The position numbers were made by a program, and so were the translations under genes. Shown here in pieces: positions 19,549-33,341 of a stretch of DNA of 64,000 nucleotides. Source of the DNA: Rhodobacter sp. NTK016B (GTDB taxonomy: Bacteria > Pseudomonadota > Alphaproteobacteria > Rhodobacterales > Rhodobacteraceae). Each line of letters opens with the position of its first letter. Position 1 is the stretch's first letter. The notes under the pieces were generated by a model, which was given only the letters and a program-made list of their open reading frames with translations, made no database searches and was not told where the DNA came from. The stretch is taken from contig NZ_JAFKOK010000015.1 in NCBI RefSeq assembly GCF_017303295.1, positions 92,741-156,740 of the forward strand, written 5' to 3'.

Positions 19549-19905
19549 CGCGCCCCGGCGGCCGATAAGCGCGGCACCGCCCCCCTGAAGACGCTAGCTG
19601 GATGGCCGGACCGTGAGGGTTCCGGCCTTTCGCGAATCGCACGGGCCGGTTGCATGCGGGGCAGGGGACAACCCCTGCCCTCTGCCGTGATCCGTCCGGG
19701 CCGGGCCCCCGGTTTCCGGCCTGCAGCGGGCTAATCCGGTGCAATGAATCCCCACATGATGCGAAAACGGGCAGGGGTGCACGCAACGCTTTGACATTCC
19801 ACGTCCGCGTCGCTAGCAAGAGTCAAAACAAACGGCGGTAAAACACGGGGCTTTGGGATGCGCATCTCGCACGTGGATATGCATGCGCGCGCTCTCGGGG
19901 GGGTT
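19549..19905. other. Upstream region of bamA
   Basis: 357 bases without a clear gene. It contains the candidate bamA promoter near 19791. Upstream of that is a GC-rich stretch with no recognised feature. An alternative bamA start at 19858 would shorten the gap. Confidence 0.5.
19791..19819 (+). promoter_or_regulatory. Candidate sigma-70 promoter for bamA
   Basis: A perfect TTGACA at 19791-19796 is followed after 17 bases by TAGCAA at 19814-19819, a weak -10. It lies about 90 bases before the chosen bamA start. This would let bamA be expressed separately from the upstream operon. Confidence 0.4.
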
Positions 19906-22239
19906 ATGAAACCTCTGCGGGGACTTGCAGCAGTATTTCTTTTTTCTTCAGCTATTTCCATCAGCGCCGTTTCGGGCGCCGGGGCTCAGAGCTACAGCTT
20001 CTCGTCGATTGACGTGCAGGGCAACTCGCTGATCGACGATGACCAGGTCATCTCGTATGCGCGAATCCTTCGGGGCCGGAACCTCAGCGCCGCCGATCTC
20101 AACGCCGCGTATCAGCGCGTTGCAGCGACCGGCTTCTTCCGAGAGGTGGATTTCGTGCCGCAGGGCAATCGCCTTGTGATCACGGTTCAGGAATACCCGC
20201 TGATCAACCGCGTCTCGATCGAAGGCAACCGCCGTCTCGACGATGACGAACTCAGCGCCACGATCACGTCGCGGTCGGGCGGCGTCTATTCGCCCGCCAC
20301 CGCCGAGGCCGACGCCAACGCAATCGCCGAGGCCTATGCCAATGCCGGTCGTCTGTCGGCCCGTGTGAACCCGGTGATCATCGAACGTCAGGGCGGCCGC
20401 GTCGATCTGGTTTTCGAAGTGCAGGAAGGCGCCGTGGTCGAGGTCGAGCGCGTCTCGTTCGTCGGCAACCGCAGCTATAGCGAACGCCGTCTGCGCAACG
20501 CGATCGAAACCGCGCAGGCTGGCCGTCTGTCGACCCTGTTCCGTGTCGACAACTACAACGAACAACGCGTCGCTCGCGACCGTCAGGCGCTGCACGACTT
20601 CTACCTGTCGCGCGGCTTCCTTGACGTGCAGGTGCTGTCGGGCATCACCGAGCTCAATGCCGAGCGCGATGGCGCCTATGTCACCTTCACCATCCGTGAG
20701 GGTCAGCAATACCGTCTGGGCAATGTTTCGGTGACGTCGCAGATTTCGGGCATCGATGCCGCGCCCTATCAGGCCGGTCTGGTCGAGCGTCCCGGCAGCC
20801 TGTTCACGCCGACGCTGCTTGAAAACCTGATCCAGCAGGCCGAGCGCGTGGGCTACCAGTCGGGCGAGCGCTTCGTGCGCGCCGAGCCGACACTGGTGCG
20901 CAACGAGCGTGCGGGCACGATCGATGTCGAGCTGACGCTCATCCGGGGCGAGCGCGTCTTCATCGAGCGTATCGACATTCAGGGCAACGCGACCACCGAA
21001 GACCGAGTGATCCGTCGCCAGTTCGACGTGGCCGAGGGCGATCCGCTCAACCCGCGCGAACTGCGTGAAGCAGCGGCGCGGATCCAGCGCACCGGTTTCT
21101 TCTCGGATGTGCAGGTCAACCCGGTCGGCGGGTCGACCCCCGATCAGGCCGTGGTCGATGTGCGCGTCGAAGAAGCTACGACCGGCTCGCTGGGCTTCGG
21201 TCTGAGCTACGGCGCCGATGACGGCGTCGGCGGCAATATCAGCTATAACGAGAACAACTTCCTCGGTCGTGGTCAGCGCCTGAACGTGACGCTGTCGACG
21301 GTGGAAAGCGCGCAAAGCGTCGCTTTGTCCTTCACCGAGCCCGCGTTCCTTGGCCGGAACGTCGCGCTGGGGCTCGATCTGGGCGTATCGTCCTCGACGG
21401 CCAGCGACACGGCGTTCTTCAGTACCGAAGTGGCGCAATTCTCGCCCTCGCTCACCTTCCCGGTCAGCGAGTACGGGGAACTCAGCGTGCGCACCTCGAT
21501 CAGCCGCTATTCGCTGACGCCCGCGTCGCCGCGTCGCCAGACCGCACCGCGCATCCTGCGGGACCGTGGCTCGGCGACGACCGCGTCGATCGGCTATACC
21601 TACAGCTTCGATACCCGCGACACCGGCATCGACCCGGATCGGGGCTTCGTGTTTCGCTTCAGCCAGGATCTGGCGGGCGTTGACCGCAACTGGCTGCGCA
21701 GCACGATGATGGCGGGCTACGAGCAGGACATCATGAACGGCGATGTCACGCTGCGCGTCGAATTCGAAGCCGGTGCCATCGTTCACGGCTCGGGCGCGAG
21801 CCGGATCAACGAGCGTTTCGTCCTCTCGTCCGAGCAGTTCCGCGGCTTCAGCTCGTACGGGATCGGTCCGGTCGGCTATTCCAACATGGGTGGCCCCACC
21901 GGTGGCGGTACCCGGAACGGTCTGGGCGGCAACTTCTTCGCCGTTGCCCGTTTCGAGGCCGAGTTCCCGCTGGGTCTGCCGCAGGAGTACAACCTGCATG
22001 GCGGCGCGTTCCTTGATGTCGGCTCGATCTGGGGCATCGACAATCCGGGCACCCTGTGCGCACCGGGTGTGACGCAGAACTGCGTCATCGACGAGGCCGC
22101 TTTGCGTGCCGCCGCCGGTGTGTCGCTGTTCTGGTCCTCGCCGCTGGGTCCGCTGCGCTTCAACTTCGCGGTGCCGATCATGATCGAGGATTATGACCGC
22201 GAGCGCCGCTTCGACCTGACCGTCGCCACCCGGTTCTGA
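19906..22239 (+). CDS. bamA: Outer-membrane protein assembly factor BamA
   Basis: 777 residues from the chosen ATG; an in-frame ATG at 19858 would add 16 residues before the signal peptide. The signal peptide (MKPLRGLAAVFLFSSAISIS...) ends near AGAQ. Five POTRA domains fill about residues 28-420, with repeated openings such as IDVQGN and VSIEGN. The 16-stranded barrel follows, ending in the terminal Phe of TVATRF. BamA folds and inserts outer-membrane beta-barrels. It lies directly before ompH, whose product delivers unfolded barrels to it; the stop and start overlap by one base. Confidence 0.96.
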   Translation: MKPLRGLAAVFLFSSAISISAVSGAGAQSYSFSSIDVQGNSLIDDDQVISYARILRGRNLSAADLNAAYQRVAATGFFREVDFVPQGNRLVITVQEYPLINRVSIEGNRRLDDDELSATITSRSGGVYSPATAEADANAIAEAYANAGRLSARVNPVIIERQGGRVDLVFEVQEGAVVEVERVSFVGNRSYSERRLRNAIETAQAGRLSTLFRVDNYNEQRVARDRQALHDFYLSRGFLDVQVLSGITELNAERDGAYVTFTIREGQQYRLGNVSVTSQISGIDAAPYQAGLVERPGSLFTPTLLENLIQQAERVGYQSGERFVRAEPTLVRNERAGTIDVELTLIRGERVFIERIDIQGNATTEDRVIRRQFDVAEGDPLNPRELREAAARIQRTGFFSDVQVNPVGGSTPDQAVVDVRVEEATTGSLGFGLSYGADDGVGGNISYNENNFLGRGQRLNVTLSTVESAQSVALSFTEPAFLGRNVALGLDLGVSSSTASDTAFFSTEVAQFSPSLTFPVSEYGELSVRTSISRYSLTPASPRRQTAPRILRDRGSATTASIGYTYSFDTRDTGIDPDRGFVFRFSQDLAGVDRNWLRSTMMAGYEQDIMNGDVTLRVEFEAGAIVHGSGASRINERFVLSSEQFRGFSSYGIGPVGYSNMGGPTGGGTRNGLGGNFFAVARFEAEFPLGLPQEYNLHGGAFLDVGSIWGIDNPGTLCAPGVTQNCVIDEAALRAAAGVSLFWSSPLGPLRFNFAVPIMIEDYDRERRFDLTVATRF

Positions 22240-22919
22240 TGGTCCGGCTCTCAACGATCCTGCTTGCGGGGGCGCTTCTTTGCGCCCCCGTTTGCGTCGC
22301 TGCGCAGACTGCGGGGGGCGCGTCCGACAGCCTCGGCGCGCGGCTGCCGCAGGGTGTCTCGCCCGTGCCCTACCGGATTCTCGATCAGGATCGCCTGTTG
22401 CGAGAATCCGAGCTGGGGCAGGAAATCCTTGACGGCATCCGCGCCGCCGAGGCCGAGCTCGAGGCCGAGAACCAGCAATATTTCGACCAGCTCGCCACCG
22501 AAGAGCGTGCGCTCACCGACGCCCGTGCCAGCCTGACGCCCGAGGAATTCCGCGCCCGCGCCGATGAGTTCGACGCGCGGGTCGAAAGCATCCGGTCCGA
22601 GCGCGCGCGGGCCAGTCAAGCGCTGGCCCGCTGGTCGGAAGGCGAGGCGCAGCGCTTTTTCGACGCGGCGCTGCCGGTGCTGGTGCAGATGATGAACGAA
22701 CGCGGCATTCTGGCACTGCTGAAGCCCGATACGCTGATCCTTGGCTCGGACATGCTGGACGTCACCGATGATGCGATCGCGCTGCTCGATGCATCCGGCA
22801 CCGGGATTGATGACGACGCGCCCGAGGCACCGCTGGAAACCCAGCCGCGGGAACCGGACGGACCGCCTGCCGAAACGCCCGCCGACAGCCCGATCGTTCC
22901 CATCGCTCCGGCCGACTGA
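22239..22919 (+). CDS. OmpH/Skp-family periplasmic chaperone
   Basis: 226 residues. A signal peptide of about 23 residues ends at CVAAQ. The middle is rich in Glu, Ala and Arg with heptad-like spacing (residues 60-150), matching the coiled-coil tentacles of Skp. The C-terminal 40 residues are acidic and Pro-rich, an extension longer than in E. coli Skp. It holds unfolded outer-membrane proteins in the periplasm for BamA. Its ATG overlaps the bamA stop, so translation is coupled. Confidence 0.85.
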   Translation: MVRLSTILLAGALLCAPVCVAAQTAGGASDSLGARLPQGVSPVPYRILDQDRLLRESELGQEILDGIRAAEAELEAENQQYFDQLATEERALTDARASLTPEEFRARADEFDARVESIRSERARASQALARWSEGEAQRFFDAALPVLVQMMNERGILALLKPDTLILGSDMLDVTDDAIALLDASGTGIDDDAPEAPLETQPREPDGPPAETPADSPIVPIAPAD

Positions 22920-23026
22920 GCGCCGGCGGCGGCAACGGGACTTTCCCTTGTCGCCGATTGGCGGAGTTGCTAGGTCTGGCGGACCCGGCCAAGGCGCCGG
23001 TTACGTATTTCCTGCGGAGTTGCACG

Positions 23027-23512
23027 ATGTCCGAGCCCGTCGAAAGCCGCGATTGGTCCACCACGACCACCGCCGACCTGTCGCTGATCACGCGGATCAT
23101 TCCGCATCGCTATCCGTTCCTGCTGATCGACAAGGTGCGCGACATCGAAGTGAACAAGGGCGCGGTCGGCATCAAGAACGTGACCTTCAACGAGCCGCAT
23201 TTTCAGGGCCATTTTCCCGGCGCGCCGATCATGCCCGGCGTGACGATCATCGAAGCGATGGCCCAGACCTCGGGCGTGCTGATTGGCCTGTCGCTTGATC
23301 TCGTCGACAAGAACCCGCTCGTTTATTTCATGTCCATCGACAAGGCCAAGTTCCGCCGCAAGGTGGTGCCGGGTGACGTTTTGGAACTCAGCGTCAAGGT
23401 GCTGCGCGGCTCGACAAAGATCTGGAAGATGGAAGGCCGCGCCACCGTCAATGGCGAGATGGCGGCCGAGGCTGAATTCATGGCCATGATCGACCTGAGC
23501 CAGAAGGGCTGA
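23027..23512 (+). CDS. fabZ: 3-hydroxyacyl-ACP dehydratase FabZ
   Basis: 161 residues, hot-dog fold. It removes water from 3-hydroxyacyl-ACP in fatty acid elongation and balances membrane fatty acid with lipid A supply. The catalytic His is in [14 protein letters not shown] and the acid in [11 protein letters not shown] start at the ATG of MSEPVESRD, preceded by CGGAG. The gene follows ompH directly; in enterobacteria lpxD sits between them. Four bases separate it from lpxA. Confidence 0.96.
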   Translation: MSEPVESRDWSTTTTADLSLITRIIPHRYPFLLIDKVRDIEVNKGAVGIKNVTFNEPHFQGHFPGAPIMPGVTIIEAMAQTSGVLIGLSLDLVDKNPLVYFMSIDKAKFRRKVVPGDVLELSVKVLRGSTKIWKMEGRATVNGEMAAEAEFMAMIDLSQKG

Positions 23513-23516
23513 GGCC

Positions 23517-24314
23517 ATGGGTATCGACCCGACAGCGCAGGTCCACCCCTCGGCCGTGGTCGAAGAGGGCGCGGTTATCGGCCCCGAATGCCAGATCGGC
23601 CCCTTCGCCGTGATTGGCGCCGAGGTGACGCTGGCGCGCGGCGTCGTGGTCAAGTCGCACGCCGTCATCACCGGCTGGACCGAGATCGGCGACGAGTCGG
23701 TGATCTTTCCCTTCGCCAGCGTCGGTGAAATCCCGCAGGACCTGAAGTACAAGGGCGAACGCTCACGCCTCGTGATCGGCAAGCGCACCCGCATCCGCGA
23801 GGGCGCCACGCTGAATACCGGCACCGAGGGCGGTGGCGGCGTGACCCGCGTGGGCGACGATTGTCTGCTGATGACCGGCGCCCATGTCGGCCATGACGCT
23901 CAGGTCGGCGACCGCGTGATTTTGGTCAATCAGGTGGCCGTCGCGGGCCATTGTCATATCGGCGACGACGTGATCATCGGCGGCCTGTCGGGCGTGCATC
24001 AATGGGTCCGCATCGGCAAGGGCGCGATCATCGGTGCGGTAACCATGGTGACCAACGATGTCATGCCCTACGGTCTTGTGCAGGCTCCGCGCGGCGAGCT
24101 GGACGGGCTCAACCTCGTGGGCCTCAAGCGCAAGGGTGTCGAGCGCACCGAGATTACCGCCCTGCGCGCCGCATATCAGATGCTGGCACAGGGCGAAGGG
24201 ACCTTCCTCGACCGCGCGCGGCGCCTGTCCGATGAAACCGAAAGCCGCCATGTGCGCGAGATCACGGATTTCATCCTTGGCGCCACGGACCGCTCGTTCC
24301 TGACGCCGAAATGA
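23517..24314 (+). CDS. lpxA: UDP-N-acetylglucosamine acyltransferase LpxA
   Basis: 265 residues. It transfers a 3-hydroxyacyl chain from ACP to UDP-GlcNAc, the first step of lipid A synthesis. The N-terminal two thirds is a left-handed beta-helix of hexapeptide repeats (IDPTAQVHPSAVVEEGAVIG). The catalytic His is in MTGAHVGHDAQVG near residue 124. The C-terminal helical domain starts near residue 190. It overlaps lpxI by four bases. Confidence 0.96.
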   Translation: MGIDPTAQVHPSAVVEEGAVIGPECQIGPFAVIGAEVTLARGVVVKSHAVITGWTEIGDESVIFPFASVGEIPQDLKYKGERSRLVIGKRTRIREGATLNTGTEGGGGVTRVGDDCLLMTGAHVGHDAQVGDRVILVNQVAVAGHCHIGDDVIIGGLSGVHQWVRIGKGAIIGAVTMVTNDVMPYGLVQAPRGELDGLNLVGLKRKGVERTEITALRAAYQMLAQGEGTFLDRARRLSDETESRHVREITDFILGATDRSFLTPK

Positions 24315-25114
24315 GCCCCCGCACGGCCATCATCGCCGGGGCAGGGCGTCTGCCCGCCACGCTGGCGCGCGCGCTGCCCGAAGCGCTGATCTGTGCGCCC
24401 GCCGGTGTCGCGACCGCCGGCCTCACGATAGGCCAGAGCTTCCATTTCGAGCGGCTGGTCCCCTTTCTGCGCGATCTGGGCGACCGGGGGATCGAGACCG
24501 TCGTCATGGCGGGCGCCATCGAGCGTCCGCGCCTCGACCCCGCGTTGTTCGACCGGGACACGGCGCAGCTTGTCCCTGATCTGCTACGGGCGATCCAGTC
24601 GGGCGATGACGGCGCACTGCGCTGGGTCATCGCGCTGATGGAAGAGTTCGATCTGAACGTCGCGGGCGTGCCCCAAATTGCGCCTGACCTGCTGATCGCC
24701 GACGGCCCCGCCACCGCGCGCGCCCCTACCGAGGCCGAGATCGCCGACGCCACACGCGGGGCGGCGATCCTTGCCGCGCTCGCGCCGGTCGATGTGGGGC
24801 AGGGCTGCGTGATCTGCGAAGGACAGGCCATCGGGCTGGAAACGCTCTATGGTACCGACGCGATGCTCGCCGATGTCGCGCGCCACCGCCCAGACCGCGC
24901 GCCGCATAACGGCGGGACTTTCGTCAAACGCGCCAAGGCGGGGCAGGATCTGCGCGTTGATCTGCCGACCATCGGCCCGGCCACGATAGACGCCGCGCAA
25001 CAGGCCGGGCTCAGCGCCATCGCGCTGCAGACCGGGCATGTCATCGTCCTTGACCGCGAGGATGTGCTTGCGCGGGCCGAGGCCGCCGATATCGCGCTCT
25101 GGGGGGCCGCGTGA
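24311..25114 (+). CDS. lpxI: UDP-2,3-diacylglucosamine pyrophosphatase LpxI
   Basis: 267 residues. LpxI (DUF1009) hydrolyses UDP-2,3-diacylglucosamine to lipid X and replaces LpxH in many alphaproteobacteria. Features seen are the N-terminal IIAGAGRLPATLA and the C-terminal catalytic part with GGTFVKRAKAGQDLRVDLPT (key Asp in DLPTIG) and VIVLDRE. It sits between lpxA and lpxB with four-base overlaps on both sides, which supports the pathway assignment. Confidence 0.95.
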   Translation: MSPRTAIIAGAGRLPATLARALPEALICAPAGVATAGLTIGQSFHFERLVPFLRDLGDRGIETVVMAGAIERPRLDPALFDRDTAQLVPDLLRAIQSGDDGALRWVIALMEEFDLNVAGVPQIAPDLLIADGPATARAPTEAEIADATRGAAILAALAPVDVGQGCVICEGQAIGLETLYGTDAMLADVARHRPDRAPHNGGTFVKRAKAGQDLRVDLPTIGPATIDAAQQAGLSAIALQTGHVIVLDREDVLARAEAADIALWGAA

Positions 25115-26271
25115 AGCTCTTCGTCATCGCCGGCGAACCCTCGGGCGACGCGCTCGGCGGCGCGCTTATGGCGGGGCTGAAGACGCTGGCACCCGACACC
25201 CGCTTTACCGGCATCGGCGGACCGCAGATGGAGGCGCAGGGCCTCTCCAGCCTCTTTCCCATGGATGACCTTTCGGTCATGGGGCTGGCCGAGATCCTGC
25301 CCAAGTATTTTCACCTCAAGCGCCGGATTCGCGAAACCGCCGACGCCATCGCCGCCGAGGCGCCCGATGCGGTTATTACAATCGACAGCCCGGATTTCTG
25401 CCTGCGCGTCCTCGCTCTGGCCCGCGCCAAGGCGCCGGGGCTGAAGACGATCCACTATGTCGCCCCCTCGGTCTGGGCGTGGCGGCCGGGACGCGCGGCG
25501 AAAATGGCACGTCATGTCGATCATGTGCTGGCGCTTCTGCCCTTTGAGCCGCCCTATATGGAAGCGGCGGGCATGACCTGCGATTTCGTGGGGCATCCGA
25601 TCGCCGCCGAGCCCGTCGCTTCGGTGGCCGAGGCACAGGCGTTTCGCGCCGCCCATGACATTGCGCCCGACGCGCCGCTCTTGCTTGCGCTGCCCGGCTC
25701 GCGGCGGGGCGAGATCGAGCGGCTGGGCCCGGTCTTTTCCGACACGCTCGCCCGGCTTTCGGTGCCGGGACTGCGGGTCGTGATCCCCACCGTGCCGGCA
25801 CGCGCCGAACAAGTCCGCGCGCTGAGCCACGCATGGCCCGGCGCGCCGGTGATCCTCGACGCTGCCAGCACGCCGCCCGATATCAAGCGCGCGGCCTTCC
25901 GCGCCGCCGATGCGGCGCTCGCGGCCTCGGGGACCGTCTCGCTTGAACTCGCAGCGGCCTCCACGCCGATGGTGATCGCGTACCGCATGAATGCACTGAC
26001 GAGCGCGATCATCACCCGGATGCTGCGCATCGACACGGTGACGCTGGTCAATCTGGTCTCGGAAAGCCGCGCTGTGCCCGAATTCCTCGGCCCGGATTGC
26101 CGGCCCGACCGGATCGCGCCCGCGCTGCAGGGCCTTCTTACCGACCCCGCCGCGCGCGCAGCGCAGCTCGAGGCGATGCATCTGACGATGAGCCGGCTCG
26201 GGCGCGAGGGCCCGCCCCCCGGGCTGCGCGCCGCGCAATCGGTGCTAACGGCCTGCGCCCTTCCGGCCTGA
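25111..26271 (+). CDS. lpxB: Lipid A disaccharide synthase LpxB
   Basis: 386 residues. It joins lipid X to UDP-2,3-diacylglucosamine to form the lipid A disaccharide backbone and is a membrane-associated GT19 glycosyltransferase. Motifs: FVIAGEPSGDALGG at the start, IDSPDFCLRV, the HYVAPSVWAW region, LLALPGSRRGEI, and ASGTVSLELA near residue 270. It ends the envelope cluster and is followed by a palindromic repeat rather than an ordinary terminator. Confidence 0.96.
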   Translation: MKLFVIAGEPSGDALGGALMAGLKTLAPDTRFTGIGGPQMEAQGLSSLFPMDDLSVMGLAEILPKYFHLKRRIRETADAIAAEAPDAVITIDSPDFCLRVLALARAKAPGLKTIHYVAPSVWAWRPGRAAKMARHVDHVLALLPFEPPYMEAAGMTCDFVGHPIAAEPVASVAEAQAFRAAHDIAPDAPLLLALPGSRRGEIERLGPVFSDTLARLSVPGLRVVIPTVPARAEQVRALSHAWPGAPVILDAASTPPDIKRAAFRAADAALAASGTVSLELAAASTPMVIAYRMNALTSAIITRMLRIDTVTLVNLVSESRAVPEFLGPDCRPDRIAPALQGLLTDPAARAAQLEAMHLTMSRLGREGPPPGLRAAQSVLTACALPA

Positions 26272-26291
26272 GCGTTTCTGGCTGAGCGTGG

Positions 26292-26441
26292 CCAAGGGGG
26301 GCTGTCTGCCCCCCTTGGATCCCCCCGAGGATATTTGAAGATCAAAGATGCTAGGGTAACAAAGCCTTACGCGCATCTTTGATCCAAAAGTATCCTTGGG
26401 GGTGAATTGGCCGCAGGCCAAGAGGGGGCAGACAGCCCCCT
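26292..26441. repeat. Palindromic intergenic element, copy A
   Basis: Nested inverted repeat between lpxB and mnmA, which converge. ATCAAAGATGC at 26341-26351 pairs perfectly with GCATCTTTGAT at 26373-26383. Outer arms carry GAGGATAT against ATCCTTGGGGG. Each end has its own G/C hairpin (GGGGGGC-TGTCT-GCCCCCC on the left; GGGGGC-AGACA-GCCCCC on the right), and these are complementary to each other. It may act as a two-way terminator. Copies B and C have the same core. Confidence 0.85.
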
Positions 26442-26468
26442 GTTCCGGGCCTTCCGCCTGCGCGACGT

Positions 26469-27608
26469 TCAGTATCCGCGCCAGATCCAACCGCCGCCCA
26501 TCACCCGGCTGCCCTCGGGCGCGTAGAACACGCAGGCCTGTCCGGGTGACACACCGTCTTCGGGCGTCAACAGCTCGACCTCGGCACTGGTGGGGCCGGT
26601 CGGGCGGATGATCGCTTCGCTCGGCTGCTTGGTCGAACGGATCCGAACCCGCACCGGCCATTCCGCCGCGCTGTCAAAGGGCGTGTCGCCCAGCCAGTTG
26701 ATCTCGCGCACCGGGACCAGCCGGGTGGACAGCGCCTCTTTCGGGCCGACGACCACGCGCTTGTTGTCCGCGTCCAGCCGCACCACGTAGAGCGGATCGC
26801 TCAGGCCTCCGATGCCCAGCCCGCGGCGCTGGCCGATCGTGTAATGGATCACCCCCCGGTGCTGGCCCAGCACCCGCCCCTCGATATCGACGATCTCGCC
26901 GGGATCGGCTGCGCCGGGGCGCAGCTTTTCGATCACCGCAGCATAGTCGCCATTGGGCACGAAGCAGATATCCTGACTGTCGGGTTTGTCGGCCACGCCC
27001 AGCCCGTGTTTCGCAGCCAGCGCGCGCGTCTCGGCCTTCGAGGCCAGATGTCCCAGCGGGAAGCGCAGGTAATCGAGCTGTTCCTGCGTCGTCGAGAACA
27101 GGAAATAGGATTGATCGCGCGCGGGATCGGCGGCCATATGCAGCTCGGCGCGCGCGTCGCCCTGACGGCGCTGGATATAATGGCCCGTCGCCATGCAATC
27201 GGCGTCGAGATCGCGCGCGGTTTCCAGCAGGTCGCGGAACTTCACCCGCTCGTTGCAGCGGATGCAGGGCACGGGGGTGGCGCCGCCCAGATAGCTGTCG
27301 GCGAATTCCTCGATCACCGCGTCGCGGAAGGTGTTCTCGTAATCCAGCACGTAATGCGGGAAGCCCAGCGTCTCGGCCACCCGGCGCGCATCATGGATGT
27401 CGCGCCCGGCGCAGCAGGCGCCCTTCTTGGCGAGTGCCGCGCCGTGATCGTAAAGCTGCAGCGTCACGCCGATGACGTCATAACCTTCGGCGGCCAGTTC
27501 CGCCGCCACGACCGAGCTGTCGACCCCCCCCGACATGGCGACGACCACGCGGGTTTCCGAGGGCGGTTTGGCAAATCCCAGTGAGTTCACGCCAATGTCG
27601 CGTGCCAT
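26469..27608 (-). CDS. mnmA: tRNA 2-thiouridylase MnmA
   Basis: 379 residues. It adds sulfur to U34 of tRNA-Lys, Glu and Gln using ATP and a persulfide relay. The PP-loop [10 protein letters not shown] is near residue 26. The catalytic Cys pair is in [16 protein letters not shown] and [11 protein letters not shown]. The QRRGLGIGG segment precedes the C-terminal barrel. The start is the ATG of MARDIGV; earlier frame residues are not homologous. It is divergent from sciP. TrmFO, another tRNA modifier, is encoded 8 kb away. Confidence 0.96.
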   Translation of the reverse strand: MARDIGVNSLGFAKPPSETRVVVAMSGGVDSSVVAAELAAEGYDVIGVTLQLYDHGAALAKKGACCAGRDIHDARRVAETLGFPHYVLDYENTFRDAVIEEFADSYLGGATPVPCIRCNERVKFRDLLETARDLDADCMATGHYIQRRQGDARAELHMAADPARDQSYFLFSTTQEQLDYLRFPLGHLASKAETRALAAKHGLGVADKPDSQDICFVPNGDYAAVIEKLRPGAADPGEIVDIEGRVLGQHRGVIHYTIGQRRGLGIGGLSDPLYVVRLDADNKRVVVGPKEALSTRLVPVREINWLGDTPFDSAAEWPVRVRIRSTKQPSEAIIRPTGPTSAEVELLTPEDGVSPGQACVFYAPEGSRVMGGGWIWRGY

Positions 27609-27762
27609 GCTGATCCCGATCGGTTGCGGAGGGTTTGAGGGCGTTCGCGCGACATATAGTAAAATGCTGCACACTCTCAAGGCCTGAGCCGGGTTCTGAT
27701 CAACAGCTCCTTAAGCCTGACTTGCCACCCTTCGGGCGGGATGAAGGAAAGGGGTGATGCCT

Positions 27763-28041
27763 ATGTTCTTGAAGAAGATCGACGGACCGCGCGCGGTGAC
27801 ACTGCCCGACGGCAGCGTGATCAGCCGCGCAGACCTGCCGCCTGCCAGCACACGGCGCTGGGTTGCCAGCCGGAAGGCTATCGTGGTGAAGGCCGTGCTG
27901 CACGGCCTCATCGCCCGTGAAGAGGCGCTCGATCGCTACAGCCTGTCGGAAGAAGAGTTCGACGGCTGGTCGAACGCCGTTGCCACGCATGGGGTCGACG
28001 CGCTGAAAGTGACTGCTTTGCAAAAATATCGACAAATTTAG
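27763..28041 (+). CDS. sciP: CtrA-associated regulator SciP (DUF1153)
   Basis: 92 residues from the ATG that follows AAGGAAAGGGG by eight bases; GTG at 27754 and ATG at 27757 are alternatives. SciP is a small helix-turn-helix protein that in Caulobacter binds CtrA and DNA to block CtrA-dependent transcription. The family signature is seen as LPPASTRRWVASRKAIVVKA, followed by the recognition helices of RYSLSEEEFDGWSNAVATHG. It lies 91 bases upstream of ctrA on the same strand. Confidence 0.9.
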   Translation: MFLKKIDGPRAVTLPDGSVISRADLPPASTRRWVASRKAIVVKAVLHGLIAREEALDRYSLSEEEFDGWSNAVATHGVDALKVTALQKYRQI

Positions 28042-28068
28042 ATGTAAAGGTCATCCTCAGCAGTAAGG

Positions 28069-28084
28069 GTAACTGCGCGTTAAC
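28069..28084. promoter_or_regulatory. Candidate CtrA box upstream of ctrA
   Basis: GTAA-N7-TTAAC matches the known CtrA consensus TTAA-N7-TTAAC at 8 of 9 fixed positions. It lies 49 bases before the ctrA start, in the 91-base gap after sciP, and would fit CtrA autoregulation. No GANTC methylation site is seen in this gap. Confidence 0.5.
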
Positions 28085-28132
28085 GATTTCGGGTGATGGT
28101 TAGTTTCATGAATTAATAGTGGAGGCCGAGCC

Positions 28133-28846
28133 ATGCGAATTCTGCTTGTAGAAGACGATCCAACGACATCACGCAGCATCGAGCTGATGCTCGGCCACGC
28201 CAATTTCAACGTATATTGTACCGATCTTGGTGAAGAAGCGATCGAACTCGGCAAGCTCTACGATTACGATCTGATCCTGCTCGACCTCAATCTGCCGGAC
28301 ATGGCGGGGCTCGAAGTGTTGCGCCAGATCCGTCTGGCCCGAGTCAGCACCCCGATTCTGATCCTGACGGGCGAGGAAAGCACCGATGCCAAGCTCAAGG
28401 GCTTCGGGCAGGGGGCGGATGATTACATGACCAAGCCCTTCCACCGCGATGAACTCGTGGCACGTATTCAGGCCATTATCCGCCGCAGCAAGGGACACGC
28501 GCAGGCGATCATCCATACCGGCAGGATATCGGTCAATCTCGATGCCAAGACGGTCGAGGTGGATGGCAAATCGGTGCATCTGACCGGCAAGGAGTATCAG
28601 ATGCTCGAACTTCTGAGCCTGCGAAAGGGCACCACGCTGACCAAGGAGATGTTCCTCAACCATCTCTACGGCGGCATGGACGAACCCGAGCTGAAGATCA
28701 TCGACGTGTTCATCTGCAAATTGCGCAAGAAGCTCGCAGAAGCGACCGGGGGCGAGAACTATATCGAAACCGTTTGGGGCCGCGGTTATGTGCTGCGTGA
28801 CCCGGTGGCCGGGGCGGCGCGCGCGCATCAGGCCGCCAGCGCGTAA
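28133..28846 (+). CDS. ctrA: Cell-cycle response regulator CtrA
   Basis: 237 residues. The receiver domain (1-120) has the acidic pair at VEDDPT, the phospho-acceptor Asp in [11 protein letters not shown] and the Lys in [11 protein letters not shown]. The winged-helix domain (130-230) contains [14 protein letters not shown] and the recognition helix of [17 protein letters not shown]. In Caulobacter CtrA controls division, motility and replication; in Rhodobacterales it mainly controls motility, gene transfer agent and stress genes. The C-terminus reads QAASA, similar in kind to the Ala-rich ClpXP degron. GGAGG precedes the ATG. Confidence 0.97.
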   Translation: MRILLVEDDPTTSRSIELMLGHANFNVYCTDLGEEAIELGKLYDYDLILLDLNLPDMAGLEVLRQIRLARVSTPILILTGEESTDAKLKGFGQGADDYMTKPFHRDELVARIQAIIRRSKGHAQAIIHTGRISVNLDAKTVEVDGKSVHLTGKEYQMLELLSLRKGTTLTKEMFLNHLYGGMDEPELKIIDVFICKLRKKLAEATGGENYIETVWGRGYVLRDPVAGAARAHQAASA

Positions 28847-33264
<4,418 letters not shown>

Positions 33265-33266
33265 TC

Positions 33267-33332
33267 CCCTTTTGTTCTCAAAAGTTCTTGCAATGATCGC
33301 GCGAAAATGAGAACAAATAGCTAACAAAAGGG
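33267..33332. promoter_or_regulatory. Nested inverted repeats / LexA-like boxes
   Basis: CCCTTTTGTT (33267-33276) pairs with AACAAAAGGG (33323-33332), and inside it TTTGTTCTC (33271-33279) pairs with GAGAACAAA (33309-33317). Single-stranded motifs resemble the alphaproteobacterial SOS box GTTC-N7-GTTC: GTTC-N6-GTTC at 33274-33287 and GAAC-N7-TAAC at 33311-33325. It ends nine bases before the 42-aa gene's start codon. LexA control is possible but neither box is exact. Confidence 0.45.
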
Positions 33333-33341
33333 AGATACGCC

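Noticed and set aside
19948..22254. 768-codon frame antisense to bamA
   Set aside because: Shadow of bamA with no start signal or family features.
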